DNA of 64,000 nucleotides from Trichomonas vaginalis G3 (GCF_026262505.1 NC_067205.1:13144001-13208000), one strand, 5' to 3'. Positions 1-10,085 are shown, counted from the first letter of the stretch. Notes: generated by a model from the letters alone, not told the origin. Numbers and translations: made by a program.

Positions 1-710
1 GTCCCAAAATAATCAGCAATTGCATAATTCCGATATTTTAATGCAGTGTTAATCATTCCTTTAAAAGATTTACCATCTTCTATCATCTGCATAAAAATAT
101 TTTGATTTCCGCCTTGAACGGCCTTTTTTTCCGAAGAATTTGTATATTTAACTCCTTTATTCTTCAAATAAATGAAACACAACTCTGATCCGAATTTAAT
201 TGCGCAATTAAGTAGAGTCGAGTGATTATATTCTTTCTTCATATTAACATCAAGGTTTGGGAATTTGCTTTTAAGATCATCAACTTTGTCCCATACAATG
301 TAGTAATAAGGAGAATCTTTTGGATAAATATTGAGAAATTCTTCTTCTGTTTTCTTGGGTTTGAATTCTTCAAACTTGCCTTTATAATGTAATAAGGCAG
401 TTAAAACAGAGTTATCTGGTTTCTTAATGATTGAAAATTCATCTAATATCTTGTTGTAAAGTTCTGCAAATAATCCAAGTTTTTTAACAAGCAAATTTGA
501 AAAAACATCAATCAGACCAAGTGCTATTTTGATAGATATTTTATTAGTTTTGATTAAATCGATGATTTGTGATGATGATTGTAAAATATTATTGGAATTA
601 ATGTCCCATATTATTTTTGAAGCTTGACAAGGATCCGCGAATATTTCAGTAGGTTTGATATCACTAAAAAACGTTTTGCCTATAATTGCTGCTTTCTTAT
701 ATCTTGACAT
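1..710 (-). CDS. Ankyrin-type (DUF3447-like) protein, 5' part only
   Basis: An open frame runs leftward from an ATG at 710 to the window edge (236 codons, no stop), so only the N-terminal part is visible. It begins MSRYKKAAIIGKTF. The later part has the helix-rich layout of the trichomonad ankyrin-related family, with pieces such as NHSTLLNCAIKFGSELC, KKAVQGGNQNIF and NTALKYRNYAIADYF. Ankyrin repeats bind proteins; no catalytic motif is visible. The family assignment rests on pattern recall, not a search. The gene lies 383 bp left of the Polinton, which therefore landed upstream of it and not inside it. Confidence 0.7.
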   Translation of the reverse strand, partial: MSRYKKAAIIGKTFFSDIKPTEIFADPCQASKIIWDINSNNILQSSSQIIDLIKTNKISIKIALGLIDVFSNLLVKKLGLFAELYNKILDEFSIIKKPDNSVLTALLHYKGKFEEFKPKKTEEEFLNIYPKDSPYYYIVWDKVDDLKSKFPNLDVNMKKEYNHSTLLNCAIKFGSELCFIYLKNKGVKYTNSSEKKAVQGGNQNIFMQMIEDGKSFKGMINTALKYRNYAIADYFG

Positions 711-1087
711 CGAAACTTAGAAAAATTTAAATCGCGACCAAACCGTTGTAATCACCAATGAATTCAAATTTTAAAGAGGATAACTTTAGCTGTTTTAAAA
801 GGCTCATCATTAGACAATTGTTTGGGTAAAGTATTAAGTCCAAACTCTTACTTTTCAACCCTGAATAATTCAGGATCTGGGAAAAGCATATGAAACGTAT
901 GTATTTTTATCACAAGTAACTTATTGATTATCTCAATGTGTCATAAATATTTACATAAAATAGCATTTGGACTTTTTTCATGAAACAATAAATGAAAAAG
1001 GGTATTCCGAACATTTTCCTTAAAATTTGATTTATGCATCATTATTCAAAATGTAATTTATGGTAATTAGCTGTTAAATGCTGAAAT
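711..1087. other. Intergenic spacer left of the Polinton
   Basis: AT-rich spacer between the minus-strand ankyrin-type gene and the Polinton target site. I see no gene or RNA in it. It should contain the promoter of the leftward gene, but no clear initiator was picked out. Confidence 0.5.
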
Positions 1088-1093
1088 CGTTTT
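1088..1093. repeat. Left target-site duplication CGTTTT
   Basis: CGTTTT here and again at 22463-22468 directly flank the Polinton termini. A 6-bp duplication is the size made by Polinton/Maverick integrases. Confidence 0.9.
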
Positions 1094-1189
1094 AGTAGTA
1101 GGATAGGATGGGTTGTGTGACTTTTTTTGTAAACGTAAGAATTCATACAATATCGAGCGATTTTGTATCATTTTTTTAACATATTAATT

Positions 1190-1221
1190 TTAAAATAATT
1201 TATTTTTTTATTCTTACATAA
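1190..1221 (+). promoter_or_regulatory. T-rich late-type upstream signal, terminal-repeat gene
   Basis: A run of T/A ending in TTATTCTTACATAAATG touches the start codon. The same wording precedes the polymerase gene, and close variants ending in TAAATG precede most other Polinton genes on both strands. This is inferred to be the element's own promoter; it does not resemble the host TCA(C/T)T initiator. Confidence 0.55.
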
Positions 1222-1602
1222 ATGACCCAACAAGTAAAACCAGATAAAATAGATTATCGAATTTTAGAGGATGGTGTTCCTGTTTATATTCAAAGATTTA
1301 AAGGGAAGCAATATTATAGAATTGTTAATCCTGAATACATAAAACATTTATTTAAAAAGGAAGACTGTGAATTATTAAACGCTAATGAATATGAAACCAA
1401 TAAATCAAAACTGAGATATAAATATATTGGAAGTGATGAAAGATGCAAAGATAAAGATAAAGTTTATACAGTTTCATATAATAAATGGAAAACCAATAAG
1501 ATAAGAAAACATTTAGGAGATTATGGGAAATGCTCTGAATTCTTCAAATCTAGTATGTACGAGAGAATAAAAGAAATTAGAAATAATTATTTTCATGAAT
1601 GA
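1222..1602 (+). CDS. Polinton terminal-repeat protein, left copy (126 aa)
   Basis: A basic 126-residue protein encoded wholly inside the terminal inverted repeat, so the element carries two copies (the other at 21954-22334). The copies differ by one residue (Asn/Ser near position 55). Visible features are many Lys, Tyr and Asn residues, the pieces YIQRFKGKQYYRIV and YNKWKTNKIRKHLG, and a C-terminal tail NNYFHE. No family was recognised. Its position at the ends and its basic charge would suit a DNA-end or terminal-protein role, but that is speculation. The start is fixed by the TAAATG signal. Confidence 0.7.
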   Translation: MTQQVKPDKIDYRILEDGVPVYIQRFKGKQYYRIVNPEYIKHLFKKEDCELLNANEYETNKSKLRYKYIGSDERCKDKDKVYTVSYNKWKTNKIRKHLGDYGKCSEFFKSSMYERIKEIRNNYFHE

Positions 1603-1690
1603 AAGATTCACTACCATAATGAAATAAAAAAATAAACTTTAAAAATTCATGTCTTACATTTTTGAATAATTTATTTTTATTTTGTATGAA

Positions 1691-2797
1691 ATGAGCGTCA
1701 AAACTAACGACGTGAAAACATTGGGATTCACAAATGAGGAAATAAAGGATATATTAGATGAGATGTGTTATGAAGTTAGTAAATATTATTTAAGAAATTG
1801 TCAAAAATTTGCCGAGTTATTAAATGATTTAGATTATGATGGAAAAATGAATAAAGATGATGTTATAAATTTCTTATATCCCACATCTGAAGAAGAAAAA
1901 CCTAAAGAACCTGATGTTTTCCCTGAATATTATGAAGAACGGATTAAAGATGATGAATACGATGAAATTGAAAAACTGGAAAAAATAAGAGATGAAATAG
2001 ATGAAAAAATTAAGGAATTAAGAGAAGTTGAAAAATATAATGAAAATGAAGTAGAGGGTTTAATGAATATCCCAGCTTCAGAATCAGCAGTTCAGAAATC
2101 TCATGAAGAAAGATATAAAAATTATGTCTCAGAATCAACACAAAATTTATTAGATGGTGAAATAGACGAAACACTTTCAGAAGAAGGTACTAAATTTATT
2201 CGTAAACATAAGTTACAATTTATTGATAATGAAGAATACCCTTGTATCCTACTTTCACCACCTTTAGATTCCGAAAAATTCAAAAAAGCTCTTAAAAACG
2301 TGACATATGCAACTAATACGATTAAGAAAGAAGATCATGATATTTACACAAATTATTATTTAAATAAATGCACGGGTGTTGATAAAGTTTTTGATTTATT
2401 AGATAAAATATCAAAAGAAACCATTGGAACCTATAAAATTTTGTGTGATTGTGGTTTCATTATTGAAGATACCAATAATGTTTCATATGAAAGAACAGCA
2501 CCGAAGGAAGACGAAGTGGAAAGGTCTATACCATTCGTTATTAAGAACATAAAAGATATGAAAACTTATAAACATTATATTTATTCATTTATTTCAGAAA
2601 AAATGGAAGCAACCCATAAAACATCTTCTCATCATTTTATAGCTATTCATACATTCCTTTTCAAAGTTGTGAAATTAAATAAGACAGGAATTAGATTTAA
2701 TGTATCAGGGTACGCATTCTTGAGTAAATTAAAATGTATTCGTCACGTCGCAGATGATAAAAATTTATGTGTTCTTAATTCATTTTATGGGCTTTAA
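1691..2797 (+). CDS. Polinton hypothetical protein (368 aa)
   Basis: No family was recognised. The first ATG of this frame is at 1691 (MSVKTNDVKTLGFTNEEIKD), preceded by the element's T-rich upstream signal. Residues of about 75-115 are highly charged and look coiled-coil (YDEIEKLEKIRDEIDEKIKE). The C-terminal half is more globular, with a Cys pair (LCDCGF) and a His-rich patch (KTSSHHF). It lies between the terminal-repeat gene and the polymerase, a place where replication factors would be plausible. No protease or terminal-protein motif was identifiable. Confidence 0.6.
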   Translation: MSVKTNDVKTLGFTNEEIKDILDEMCYEVSKYYLRNCQKFAELLNDLDYDGKMNKDDVINFLYPTSEEEKPKEPDVFPEYYEERIKDDEYDEIEKLEKIRDEIDEKIKELREVEKYNENEVEGLMNIPASESAVQKSHEERYKNYVSESTQNLLDGEIDETLSEEGTKFIRKHKLQFIDNEEYPCILLSPPLDSEKFKKALKNVTYATNTIKKEDHDIYTNYYLNKCTGVDKVFDLLDKISKETIGTYKILCDCGFIIEDTNNVSYERTAPKEDEVERSIPFVIKNIKDMKTYKHYIYSFISEKMEATHKTSSHHFIAIHTFLFKVVKLNKTGIRFNVSGYAFLSKLKCIRHVADDKNLCVLNSFYGL

Positions 2798-2827
2798 AAA
2801 ATAAACTTTATTTTTATTTATTTTTTA

Positions 2828-2846
2828 ATTTTTTATTCTTACATAA
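2828..2846 (+). promoter_or_regulatory. T-rich late-type upstream signal, polymerase gene
   Basis: TTTTTTATTCTTACATAAATG-type sequence directly abutting the polymerase start codon. Its last 17 bases match the signal of the terminal-repeat gene. Confidence 0.55.
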
Positions 2847-5800
2847 ATGAACAAAAACGGAACAGCTAAAATGAATGATAATCAAATTAGAGCAGAAGGT
2901 AGAAGGTTATTTAAACGCTTCTATAACATTCCTGATGGCGTTAATCCTAAAACTCGTAGAAGTTATTTAAATGAAGCAATAGATTCATATGAAGGGTTTG
3001 ACATTTCATCAGAAAGTGAGAGATTAGCGAGAATGTTAAATGTTAATATTGATTTCTATTATTGTGATCCTCAACCAGAAGACGTGGACATAAATAAGGT
3101 AGACTTTCCATTAGTGGAATCAATAATGATAGATCCAGAATTTGAAACAGTAAATATTTTATTAACACAGAGTCCATGTGGAAAACTTCACGCTGACAGA
3201 ATAACAGACGTTGAAGCACTCACCGGCTATAGAGTTTGTCCATATTGTAAAGAAGAAGTTTATTCTATCCGTGATGATCCAGAAAGGAAAAACCAAAGAA
3301 GATTTTTAAAGCATTGTGAGAAATGTAAAGAAAATAATGGAAGATTAATTCAAGACGTTCAATTGCAAAAGACCCAGCAACCATATGCACCACATATTAC
3401 GAAACAGAAGATATATCAGTGGTTATTAGCACATAATTTGCAGGAATATTATAAACCGACAAGATATTATATTACTTTTGACTTCGAAACATTAGAGACT
3501 AAAGAAGAATTACAACTTTCTGAGTGTGCAACTTTGAACGCTTACTTAAAACCATTCATGGTATCATCAACGGTTAAATTAAATGATAAAACATATACGA
3601 GGAATTTTTGCTTAACTTCGAGTGATTCTTTTATTTCTGATTGGATTGAGTTTTTATTTTCAACCTGTTCATTAGTTGCTAAATCAAATATTGAACAATA
3701 CGATGAATTATTGAAGTCGCAAACGGACTCTTTGAGTCCTGAAGGTCTTTCAGACCAAACGGTGGGGACTTTGTTCCATACATTAAATGAAAAACAGAAG
3801 GAAGCATTTAAAGAACTTCTAGATGAGGAATTCAATAAAGTGAATATCATAGGTTTTAATTCGGGAAAGTTTGATTTAAATTTAATTCTTCGTGATTTAA
3901 ACACTGCAAAATGGAAAATAAAATCAATGCTGGGTTCATCTTCACAATTTAAGCAAATCATTGTAAGAAAACAAACGTTCCATATGAATTGAGATTTATT
4001 GACATCAGAAATTATATAGCGGGTGGGACATTAGACCAATTCACTCAAGATTTCGGAAACAATAAATCACGTGTTAAATCCTTTTTCCCTTATCAATTCA
4101 TCACATGGGAAAATTACGAAGAAGAATTATATAAAGAGGAACCATTCACGAAAGATTCATTTTATTCAGCATTAACTCAAGAAACTATATCAGATAGTGA
4201 TTATCAAATATATCTCAATGATGCTAAAAACTTTAAGAATAGATTAGAATATTTTATTCATTATTGCAATAAAGATGTTGAAATTATGATTAACCCAATT
4301 GATAAAATTATTGAAGAAACATTTGTTTATAAAATTGACATGCTTCATAATCTTTCTTTATCATCGAATGCTTCAATGATTCGTTACGCTTTAGCATATA
4401 AAGACTTTAATCCTAATGAAAAATATCCTGAGGAAGAGATAGAATCAAGTTTTGAATTAACGAAAAAGTATTGGAAATATAAAATTGAATCATATAAGAA
4501 ACAAGATGAAAAAGCAGAAAGGGATACTAAAAATAATGTTTCAATGGATGATTTTCAATACTATCACGATTTAATCCTTTCATCTAAATGCAAAATGTGT
4601 GGTAAAGCGTTTACATATGCAAATAAACCAACATTGGATAGAATCGATAATGAAAAACCACATACTAAAGAAAATTGTCAGTTAATGTGTTGTTATTGCA
4701 ATGTCGTAAAATCAAATAAAGATGAAGATGTTCAACGTTTAAGAATCAATTTAAGAAATTATGCATTAAAAAATAATTTACCAATGACTTTAGATTCAGT
4801 TGAAGCTTATCACATTCTCCGTAATGGAATTACTGGTGGTTATCAAATGTTCAACATAGAGTAAATCTTAAAGGAATCACGCACATTAATAAACTTTCAT
4901 ATAGTCCAGAAACTAAAACTGTATCAAATGAGGACACCACCAACATTATGACTCATTTCGTGTGGTGTTGACTTTAATTCATTATATCCTTCATCATTTT
5001 TCATCTAATCCTCATGATTTCATTCAATATACTGACCATAAAATGTATATGCCGGGAAGATTGAATGGTGTTATCATTTGTGATACAGCAACAAAGAAAG
5101 CAAAAGCACTGGGAATAATTAAGAAGAAAAATACTTTATTCGTGGCTGAAGTAAAGGGTCACATTGATGAAAAATACATTAATGATTACATTAACTTTTT
5201 ACCGATAATAAGAAACTTCGATATTATCACAGATGAAAAAACAATTGGCAGTTTTATGTATAATTACATGAAATCAAATAATCTACCAGTTGACCAGAAA
5301 CAGAGAAAATTAACTCAGTTAGCATCAACACACAACCAATATCAACCATTTTCTTCTTATTATCTTTGGTATCTAATAGACAGATTTCATTTTATCATTG
5401 ATGACATTCAATCAATTTTAACATTTACGAAAAACACTTGTTTTAATGAATTTGCGAACAAATTTATGAACGAAAGACAAAAGGCTGAATTAGAAGGAAA
5501 TAAAGGAAAAAGTTTATTTTGCAAGATTTCACTTAATGGATCATATGGTTACGATGCAATGAATACACAAAATTACGCAAAGACTAAAATAATGAATGCA
5601 CAGAAGGCACGCGTTGCATGTATGTCAAATAAGTTTAAAAACATAAGAGAAATAGGTGAAGATACATATCAAGTGATGCTTAAAGATAGATTTTATAGAT
5701 GTGATACATGTTTACAAGAGGCATTCTTCACTTTAGATAATGCTAAATACTGGTATTTAGTTTTCATTTATGATTTTATGTATAAATGCATGGATGTTAA

Positions 5801-6350
5801 TCGTTTTCATTTCATTGAAGGTGATACTGATTCATCTTATTGGGCAATCGCTGGCGATCCAAGTCTTCCTAACACTCAAGCATTTCAAGCAATTGTTACC
5901 GATAAAAAATTTTATGATAAAAACATTTTCAAATTCGCACCTTTTGATTTCTTCTGTTTTGATGAGAAATTTAAACCTAAATTAAAGAATAAAGCTGAAG
6001 AAAAAGCACATGAGAAAAAATTATTGGGTTTAGCAATTGAGAAACAAGGTGATAACATGGTTGCTTTATGTCCTAAGTGTTATACATCATTCAACGGTTC
6101 AATTGATGGAAGTGATTTTAAAAAGATTGCACAAAAAATGAAAGGTGTTAGTTTACGACAAAATAAGCAATTAACACCTAAAAATTATTTGGATATAATA
6201 AATGATAAATTGATATTTGATGGTCAGAATATTAATTTACAACTTAAAAACGGGTCAATGACTCGCTTAACAATCGGTAAGACTGCATTAACAGGAGCAC
6301 ACACTAAGGCTGTATGTTGTGAAAATGGATGTTGTATGCCATTTATTTAA
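2847..6350 (+). pseudogene. POLB: Polinton protein-primed DNA polymerase B, broken
   Basis: This family-B DNA polymerase would copy the element by protein priming. Signature motifs run in order: 3'-5' exonuclease motifs FDFET (Exo I), GFNSGKFDLNL (Exo II) and YCNKDVE (Exo III), a palm motif A of the N-SLYPS type, the motif B-like KISLNGSYGY and the catalytic motif C DTDSS. An extra CxxC...CxxC segment resembling an HNH zinc module (LDRIDN, ENCQLMC) lies between the exonuclease and the palm at about 4587-4730. The gene is broken, with about two breaks, and is reported here as one fossil region. It is expressed, if at all, from the T-rich signal just upstream. Confidence 0.9.
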
Positions 6351-6378
6351 TACAATTTAAAATTTTATTTTTAATAAA

Positions 6379-6447
6379 ATGCCACAGAAGAGACAAAAGG
6401 AACCAAATGGTTTTGATACTATGATTCAAAGAGGTGGGCACCCTTAA
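6379..6447 (+). CDS. Possible 22-residue micro-ORF
   Basis: ATG to TAA encoding MPQKRQKEPNGFDTMIQRGG plus two residues. It has an upstream ATTTTTAATAAAATG context like other genes of this element and sits between the polymerase and the next gene. It is basic and short, in the manner of core peptides of adenovirus-like particles, but with no recognised homology. It may be noise. Confidence 0.25.
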   Translation: MPQKRQKEPNGFDTMIQRGGHP

Positions 6448-6471
6448 AACATTGATTTTATTTTTATATAA

Positions 6472-7041
6472 ATGGATAACGTAGATTTAAAAATTTTAAT
6501 TGATGATTTAGTACTTAATCAAAATTTTCTTAGTTATTATGAATTAAAATCATATCTCCAAAAATATAATGAAAATATAACGGGTGATGATATGGAATAT
6601 TATTATCCGTATTATAAAAATGAAATTTTGAAATATCATGATAAAATAATTTCTAAAATTAAAGACAAAATTAAAAATAATGAATATTCAAAGGGAAAAA
6701 CTAAATCACAACTTAAACAGTTGAAAGATTTCAAAAATAAAGTATTAACAGAAGAAGATATTGATGAATTATATAATTTATATAATCCTGAGCCGCAAAA
6801 GCCAAAGGAACAAAAACAAAAGATGCAAAACACCCAGGTCCTTCAGACCATAAATGAAGCACAAGCTTTAATTTATGATTCATTAGTTAAACCATATTCA
6901 GCCCGACTTTTAAATGAAGATCAACTTTTGGAATTCATCCTTCAACATAAACTCGAAGCGGGAAAGTATATCAAACCTTTATATACAGCATATTTAAAAC
7001 AAATGAATAGAATACATCCAGAATTAATGAAGGGGGAATGA
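6472..7041 (+). CDS. Polinton hypothetical protein (189 aa)
   Basis: Unrecognised, mostly helical, Lys/Asp/Tyr-rich protein. A central Pro/Gln/Lys linker (PEPQKPKEQKQK) is followed by QNTQVLQTI, a peptide also present near the N-terminus of the fibre-like protein and encoded there by identical DNA. The stop overlaps the integrase start by four bases (ATGA), so the two genes are likely co-expressed. The start is supported by TTTTTATATAAATG. Confidence 0.6.
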   Translation: MDNVDLKILIDDLVLNQNFLSYYELKSYLQKYNENITGDDMEYYYPYYKNEILKYHDKIISKIKDKIKNNEYSKGKTKSQLKQLKDFKNKVLTEEDIDELYNLYNPEPQKPKEQKQKMQNTQVLQTINEAQALIYDSLVKPYSARLLNEDQLLEFILQHKLEAGKYIKPLYTAYLKQMNRIHPELMKGE

Positions 7042-7991
7042 AATCCAAAATCAAAGCAGATAAAATTAAACCACTTGCAACACCAAAACCTCCAACGACA
7101 GTACCGCCTCCTCCTTCAGTTAATCCTTCATCATTCACTTTATTATATCCATTTCAAACATTAAAGAAGCAAAAAGATTTTAAAAAGTATTTCAAGATAT
7201 TAAATAAACCAATTGACCCGAAAATTCAACCGTTAAAGGAAAAATTTAGTCGCCCTTCATTTGCTCCATATCCATATTCATACGAAATCGATCATCTGGA
7301 ATATTCAAAAGGAAAAGTTACTTATTTATTTGCCATTAACATTAACACTAGATATTTATATTGCATTCCAGTGAAAGGGAAAACAGAACAGGAAACAAGA
7401 AGAGCTATTCAATACTTACTAGATCATGAAAGAGTAGATAATATCAGGGGTGATGGCGATAAAGGATTTCAGGCAACTATGACTCATTATTTCCCACAAA
7501 TTAATTTTTTCTTTTCATCCTCTCCATATACGTTTCATAATAAAATAGTTGATGCGGTAATGAGAACTCTTAGAGATGCGTTAGGGGTTAACGGTCAGAT
7601 ATACTGGGATGGAAATCATGACTCCATCATACAACAGTTAGTATATTATTATAATAATACATGGCATAGAACTATAAACATGAAACCAGTGGAAATGAAA
7701 AATGATATTTCAAAAGAATGGGAATATATTAGAAAGCAAATGGAAAGGTTGAATGATGTTAAACGTGAACAAATTAATTCGGGGCTCATGAATTTTAAAC
7801 AAGGGGATAAAGTTTTGATTCATCTCGATTATGGAAAAACTGATAAATCAATGACAAAAAGAAGACGAAGATTTGACACAATAGCTGAATTTGTTAGATA
7901 TATTAACGGCAATGCATTAGTTGAAGTTGACAATAAATTAATAGAAATTCCGATTTATTTTATTACTCCATTATATTTAAATAATATTTAA
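7038..7991 (+). CDS. INT: Polinton retroviral-type integrase (317 aa)
   Basis: DDE-type integrase that would join the element ends to host DNA and make the 6-bp duplication. A Pro-rich N-terminus (residues 19-30) leads into an RNase-H-fold core with candidate acidic triad D85 (IDHLEYS), D139 (RGDGDKGF) and D172 (HNKIVDAVMRTLR). YYNNTWHRTINMKP follows, the usual end of the catalytic core in Polinton and retroviral integrases. The last 90 residues (GDKVLIHLDY... onward) look like the small beta-barrel or chromodomain-like tail. The frame looks whole. It starts inside the upstream gene through an ATGA overlap. Confidence 0.88.
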   Translation: MKSKIKADKIKPLATPKPPTTVPPPPSVNPSSFTLLYPFQTLKKQKDFKKYFKILNKPIDPKIQPLKEKFSRPSFAPYPYSYEIDHLEYSKGKVTYLFAININTRYLYCIPVKGKTEQETRRAIQYLLDHERVDNIRGDGDKGFQATMTHYFPQINFFFSSSPYTFHNKIVDAVMRTLRDALGVNGQIYWDGNHDSIIQQLVYYYNNTWHRTINMKPVEMKNDISKEWEYIRKQMERLNDVKREQINSGLMNFKQGDKVLIHLDYGKTDKSMTKRRRRFDTIAEFVRYINGNALVEVDNKLIEIPIYFITPLYLNNI

Positions 7992-8011
7992 TTTTTTTTA
8001 TTTCGTAAGAA

Positions 8012-8275
8012 ATGAGTGACAACAAAGCAGTCAAGAGTCCAGACGATGAATATAAAAAGAAACTAAACAGAATTAAATCAAAAATATGCTATTACAAAAA
8101 GAAGCCGCAATGCGGTGGGGTTGAAAACGATAAGGAAATAATCGAAAAATTAGAAACTTATCGTTCAATCATTAAACTGAGTGAAGCAAAAATAAAAGAA
8201 TTTAATAGAATAAATAAATTGATTGGAAGAGATGAATTTAATAAAGATGAATTTTTAAACTCAATCCAAATTTAA
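8012..8275 (+). CDS. Polinton hypothetical small protein (87 aa)
   Basis: Lys-rich, helical, probably coiled-coil protein with no family recognised. It follows the integrase by 20 bp and is preceded by TTTTTTTATTTCGTAAGAAATG. Its 3' end overlaps by four bases the end of a convergent 54-codon frame. Confidence 0.5.
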   Translation: MSDNKAVKSPDDEYKKKLNRIKSKICYYKKKPQCGGVENDKEIIEKLETYRSIIKLSEAKIKEFNRINKLIGRDEFNKDEFLNSIQI

Positions 8276-8436
8276 TTTTTATTCCTCTTCGACAACATCT
8301 CTCTTTCCATCATTACTGCATAACCACATTTTCTCAATTTTAGTGGTTTGTTATTTTTAACATGTTCTTGCATCATTTTTATCATTTCCTCCCTTGTTAT
8401 GATTCGTGGTAAATTTTGAGCTTGTGGGGTATTCAT
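8272..8436 (-). CDS. Polinton small convergent ORF (54 aa)
   Basis: ATG at 8436 reads MNTPQAQNLPRIITREEMIK and ends RNKN. It is preceded on its strand by TTTTTATTTTTATCATAAATG, the same signal as the larger genes, which is the main reason to call it. Basic and helical; function unknown. It converges on the 87-residue gene with a four-base overlap. Confidence 0.45.
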   Translation of the reverse strand: MNTPQAQNLPRIITREEMIKMMQEHVKNNKPLKLRKCGYAVMMEREMLSKRNKN

Positions 8437-8544
8437 TTATGATAAAAATAAAAATTTGTCATAAACGACCAAAAATATATTTTATCGTTAAGTGACTCAA
8501 AGAGTCCGGAGACAAAGTCTCATGGTTTTCAGGTCATTCAATAA

Positions 8545-8890
8545 TTAATTATTTTTGAAGAACTGAAGGTGCTACCATGTTACCATGTGCTACCAGGTTA
8601 ACTAACTTCTCTGAAAAAATGAGACAACATGACATTTAGACAACAACACAGGAGGAAGGCAGTTATGAATTATTTTTGAAGAACTGAAGGTGCTACCATG
8701 TTACCATGTGCTACCAGGTTAACTAACTTCTCTGAAAAAATGAGACAACATGACATTTAGACAACAACACAGGAGGAAGGCAGTTATGAATTATTTTTGA
8801 AGAACTGAAGGTGCTACCATGTTACCATGTGCTACCAGGTTAACTAACTTCTCTGAAAAAATGAGACAACATGACATTTAGATAACACAG
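8545..8890 (+). repeat. Three tandem copies of a 121-bp repeat
   Basis: Period 121 bp, measured from the recurring GAAGAACTGAAGG word (8557, 8678, 8799). The last copy diverges after GACATTTAGA. Each unit holds a cluster of short direct words (TACCATGT, TACCATGT, TACCAGGT) followed by GTTAACTAAC, which is iteron-like. The gap from 8437 to 8960 holds this array and the short upstream signal of the primase gene, with no other gene. Confidence 0.9.
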
Positions 8891-8936
8891 CAGGAAATAT
8901 GATGCAGTCCAAAAATAAAGTTAGTTTTAAAATTAT

Positions 8937-8960
8937 TTTTATTTTTTTATTCCTATATAA
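8937..8960 (+). promoter_or_regulatory. T-rich late-type upstream signal, primase gene
   Basis: TTTTTATTTTTTTATTCCTATATAAATG-type wording abuts the start of the primase gene, so this cassette uses the same signal as the rest of the element. Confidence 0.5.
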
Positions 8961-10085
8961 ATGACAGCAACAAACAACAACAACAACTATATCGTTTCTG
9001 ATGAAAAAGTTATTGATTCATTAGCTGAGGAATTAGTTGTGGCAGAAACTAAAACCCTCAACGAAAGAATTGGTGAAAACAAGATTGATTTACATAACTA
9101 CCTCAAACACGATGGAGGAAGAGGAAGGAAAACTGGTATGGCTTTATTAGTAAATAAAATTTCAAATTTAACGATTATAGATGTTGATATCAATAAATCA
9201 TACAATGATGAACTTAAAGAAACAGTTAGAAAAGACATTTTATCAAAACTTTCGGATAAAGATGTTATCGTTAAAACCGCTTCAGGAGGTCTTCACATTT
9301 ATTGCAACACTAATTTCTTCTATGCAGTTTCGAACAGAATGATTAAATGCTATTCCTGCAATGATTACGATATTGATATAATGACTTCTATGGATGATTC
9401 AAAGCGTTCTTTAGTGGTTATGGCTGATTCAAGAGTTCGCAAGAATGCATCAGAACCAATCAATACATACTCATTCATTCGTGGAAGTTATGATTCAACA
9501 TTAACTAGAACAGTGAATGATATATTAAATGATTTGAATATTAAGGTAAGAGTTGAACAGAAGAACGAAGAAATAAAGAGTATAATGAATGAAAACAAAG
9601 ATGTAAACATTGACGATAAACTAGCTCAAAGCATAGTTGATGGCATCTGTGATTTTGAAGTACATAATGACGGTGGAAACATGAATTTAGAAAAAGAAAT
9701 AACCTTATTCACACTGTTTCAAGCAATTAATTCGTTACCGGATCATTTGATTAATGAAGCATACGATAACGTTTATAACTTCTGCAGCTTAACAGAAAAT
9801 GCAAAAAGTAATTTTGAAAAAGCACGTAGTAGATATGCACATTTAATGACTTCTCCATTTGTTTTAGTGAAGATTCTGAAACTTTATCAAAAGGAATATT
9901 ATGATGAATATGTTTTACCTTTATTACGTAAGCCAAAAATAACATTTGATATAAAACTTGATGACTCGTTTTTGATAACAGATATTAGACGCAAGGCTGA
10001 AAATCATCAGTATAAAAACAGTTCTGAAGTAATTGTGGAAATAAATATTTCATTCAAAAGGACTATAATATCCACGACAAAATGA
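8961..10085 (+). CDS. Archaeo-eukaryotic primase / PrimPol-like protein (374 aa)
   Basis: Likely makes primers for replication of the element. Three primase-superfamily motifs are visible in order: the metal-binding DxD pair D74/D76 in NLTIIDVDINK, the nucleotide-binding SGGLHIY with H112, and a third acidic site in YDIDIMT (D137/D139), as in virus and plasmid PrimPol domains. A CxxC pair (CYSC, residues 130-133) precedes motif III. The C-terminal half is helical with no motif. The stop overlaps the helicase start by four bases (ATGA), so the pair acts together or derives from a fused D5-type protein. The gene lies in a repeat-bounded cassette. Confidence 0.75.
   Translation: MTATNNNNNYIVSDEKVIDSLAEELVVAETKTLNERIGENKIDLHNYLKHDGGRGRKTGMALLVNKISNLTIIDVDINKSYNDELKETVRKDILSKLSDKDVIVKTASGGLHIYCNTNFFYAVSNRMIKCYSCNDYDIDIMTSMDDSKRSLVVMADSRVRKNASEPINTYSFIRGSYDSTLTRTVNDILNDLNIKVRVEQKNEEIKSIMNENKDVNIDDKLAQSIVDGICDFEVHNDGGNMNLEKEITLFTLFQAINSLPDHLINEAYDNVYNFCSLTENAKSNFEKARSRYAHLMTSPFVLVKILKLYQKEYYDEYVLPLLRKPKITFDIKLDDSFLITDIRRKAENHQYKNSSEVIVEINISFKRTIISTTK

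Larger units (their letters stand above)
1094..1637 (+). repeat. Polinton left terminal inverted repeat
   Basis: Matches the reverse complement of 21920-22462 from the AGTAGTAGG tip through the whole 126-codon gene and about 35 bp past its stop. Homology is then interrupted on the right side by extra sequence and resumes for a short AAAAATTCATGTCT stretch. Confidence 0.92.

Noticed and set aside
1682-1690. Non-ATG (TTG) starts for the 1691, 22611 and sugar-porter genes
   Set aside because: An in-frame ATG lies a few codons downstream in each case and fits the upstream signals better, so the ATG was used.
8545-8890. Possible CRISPR array
   Set aside because: The repeat is a continuous 121-bp tandem unit without spacers, in a eukaryotic element with no Cas genes.
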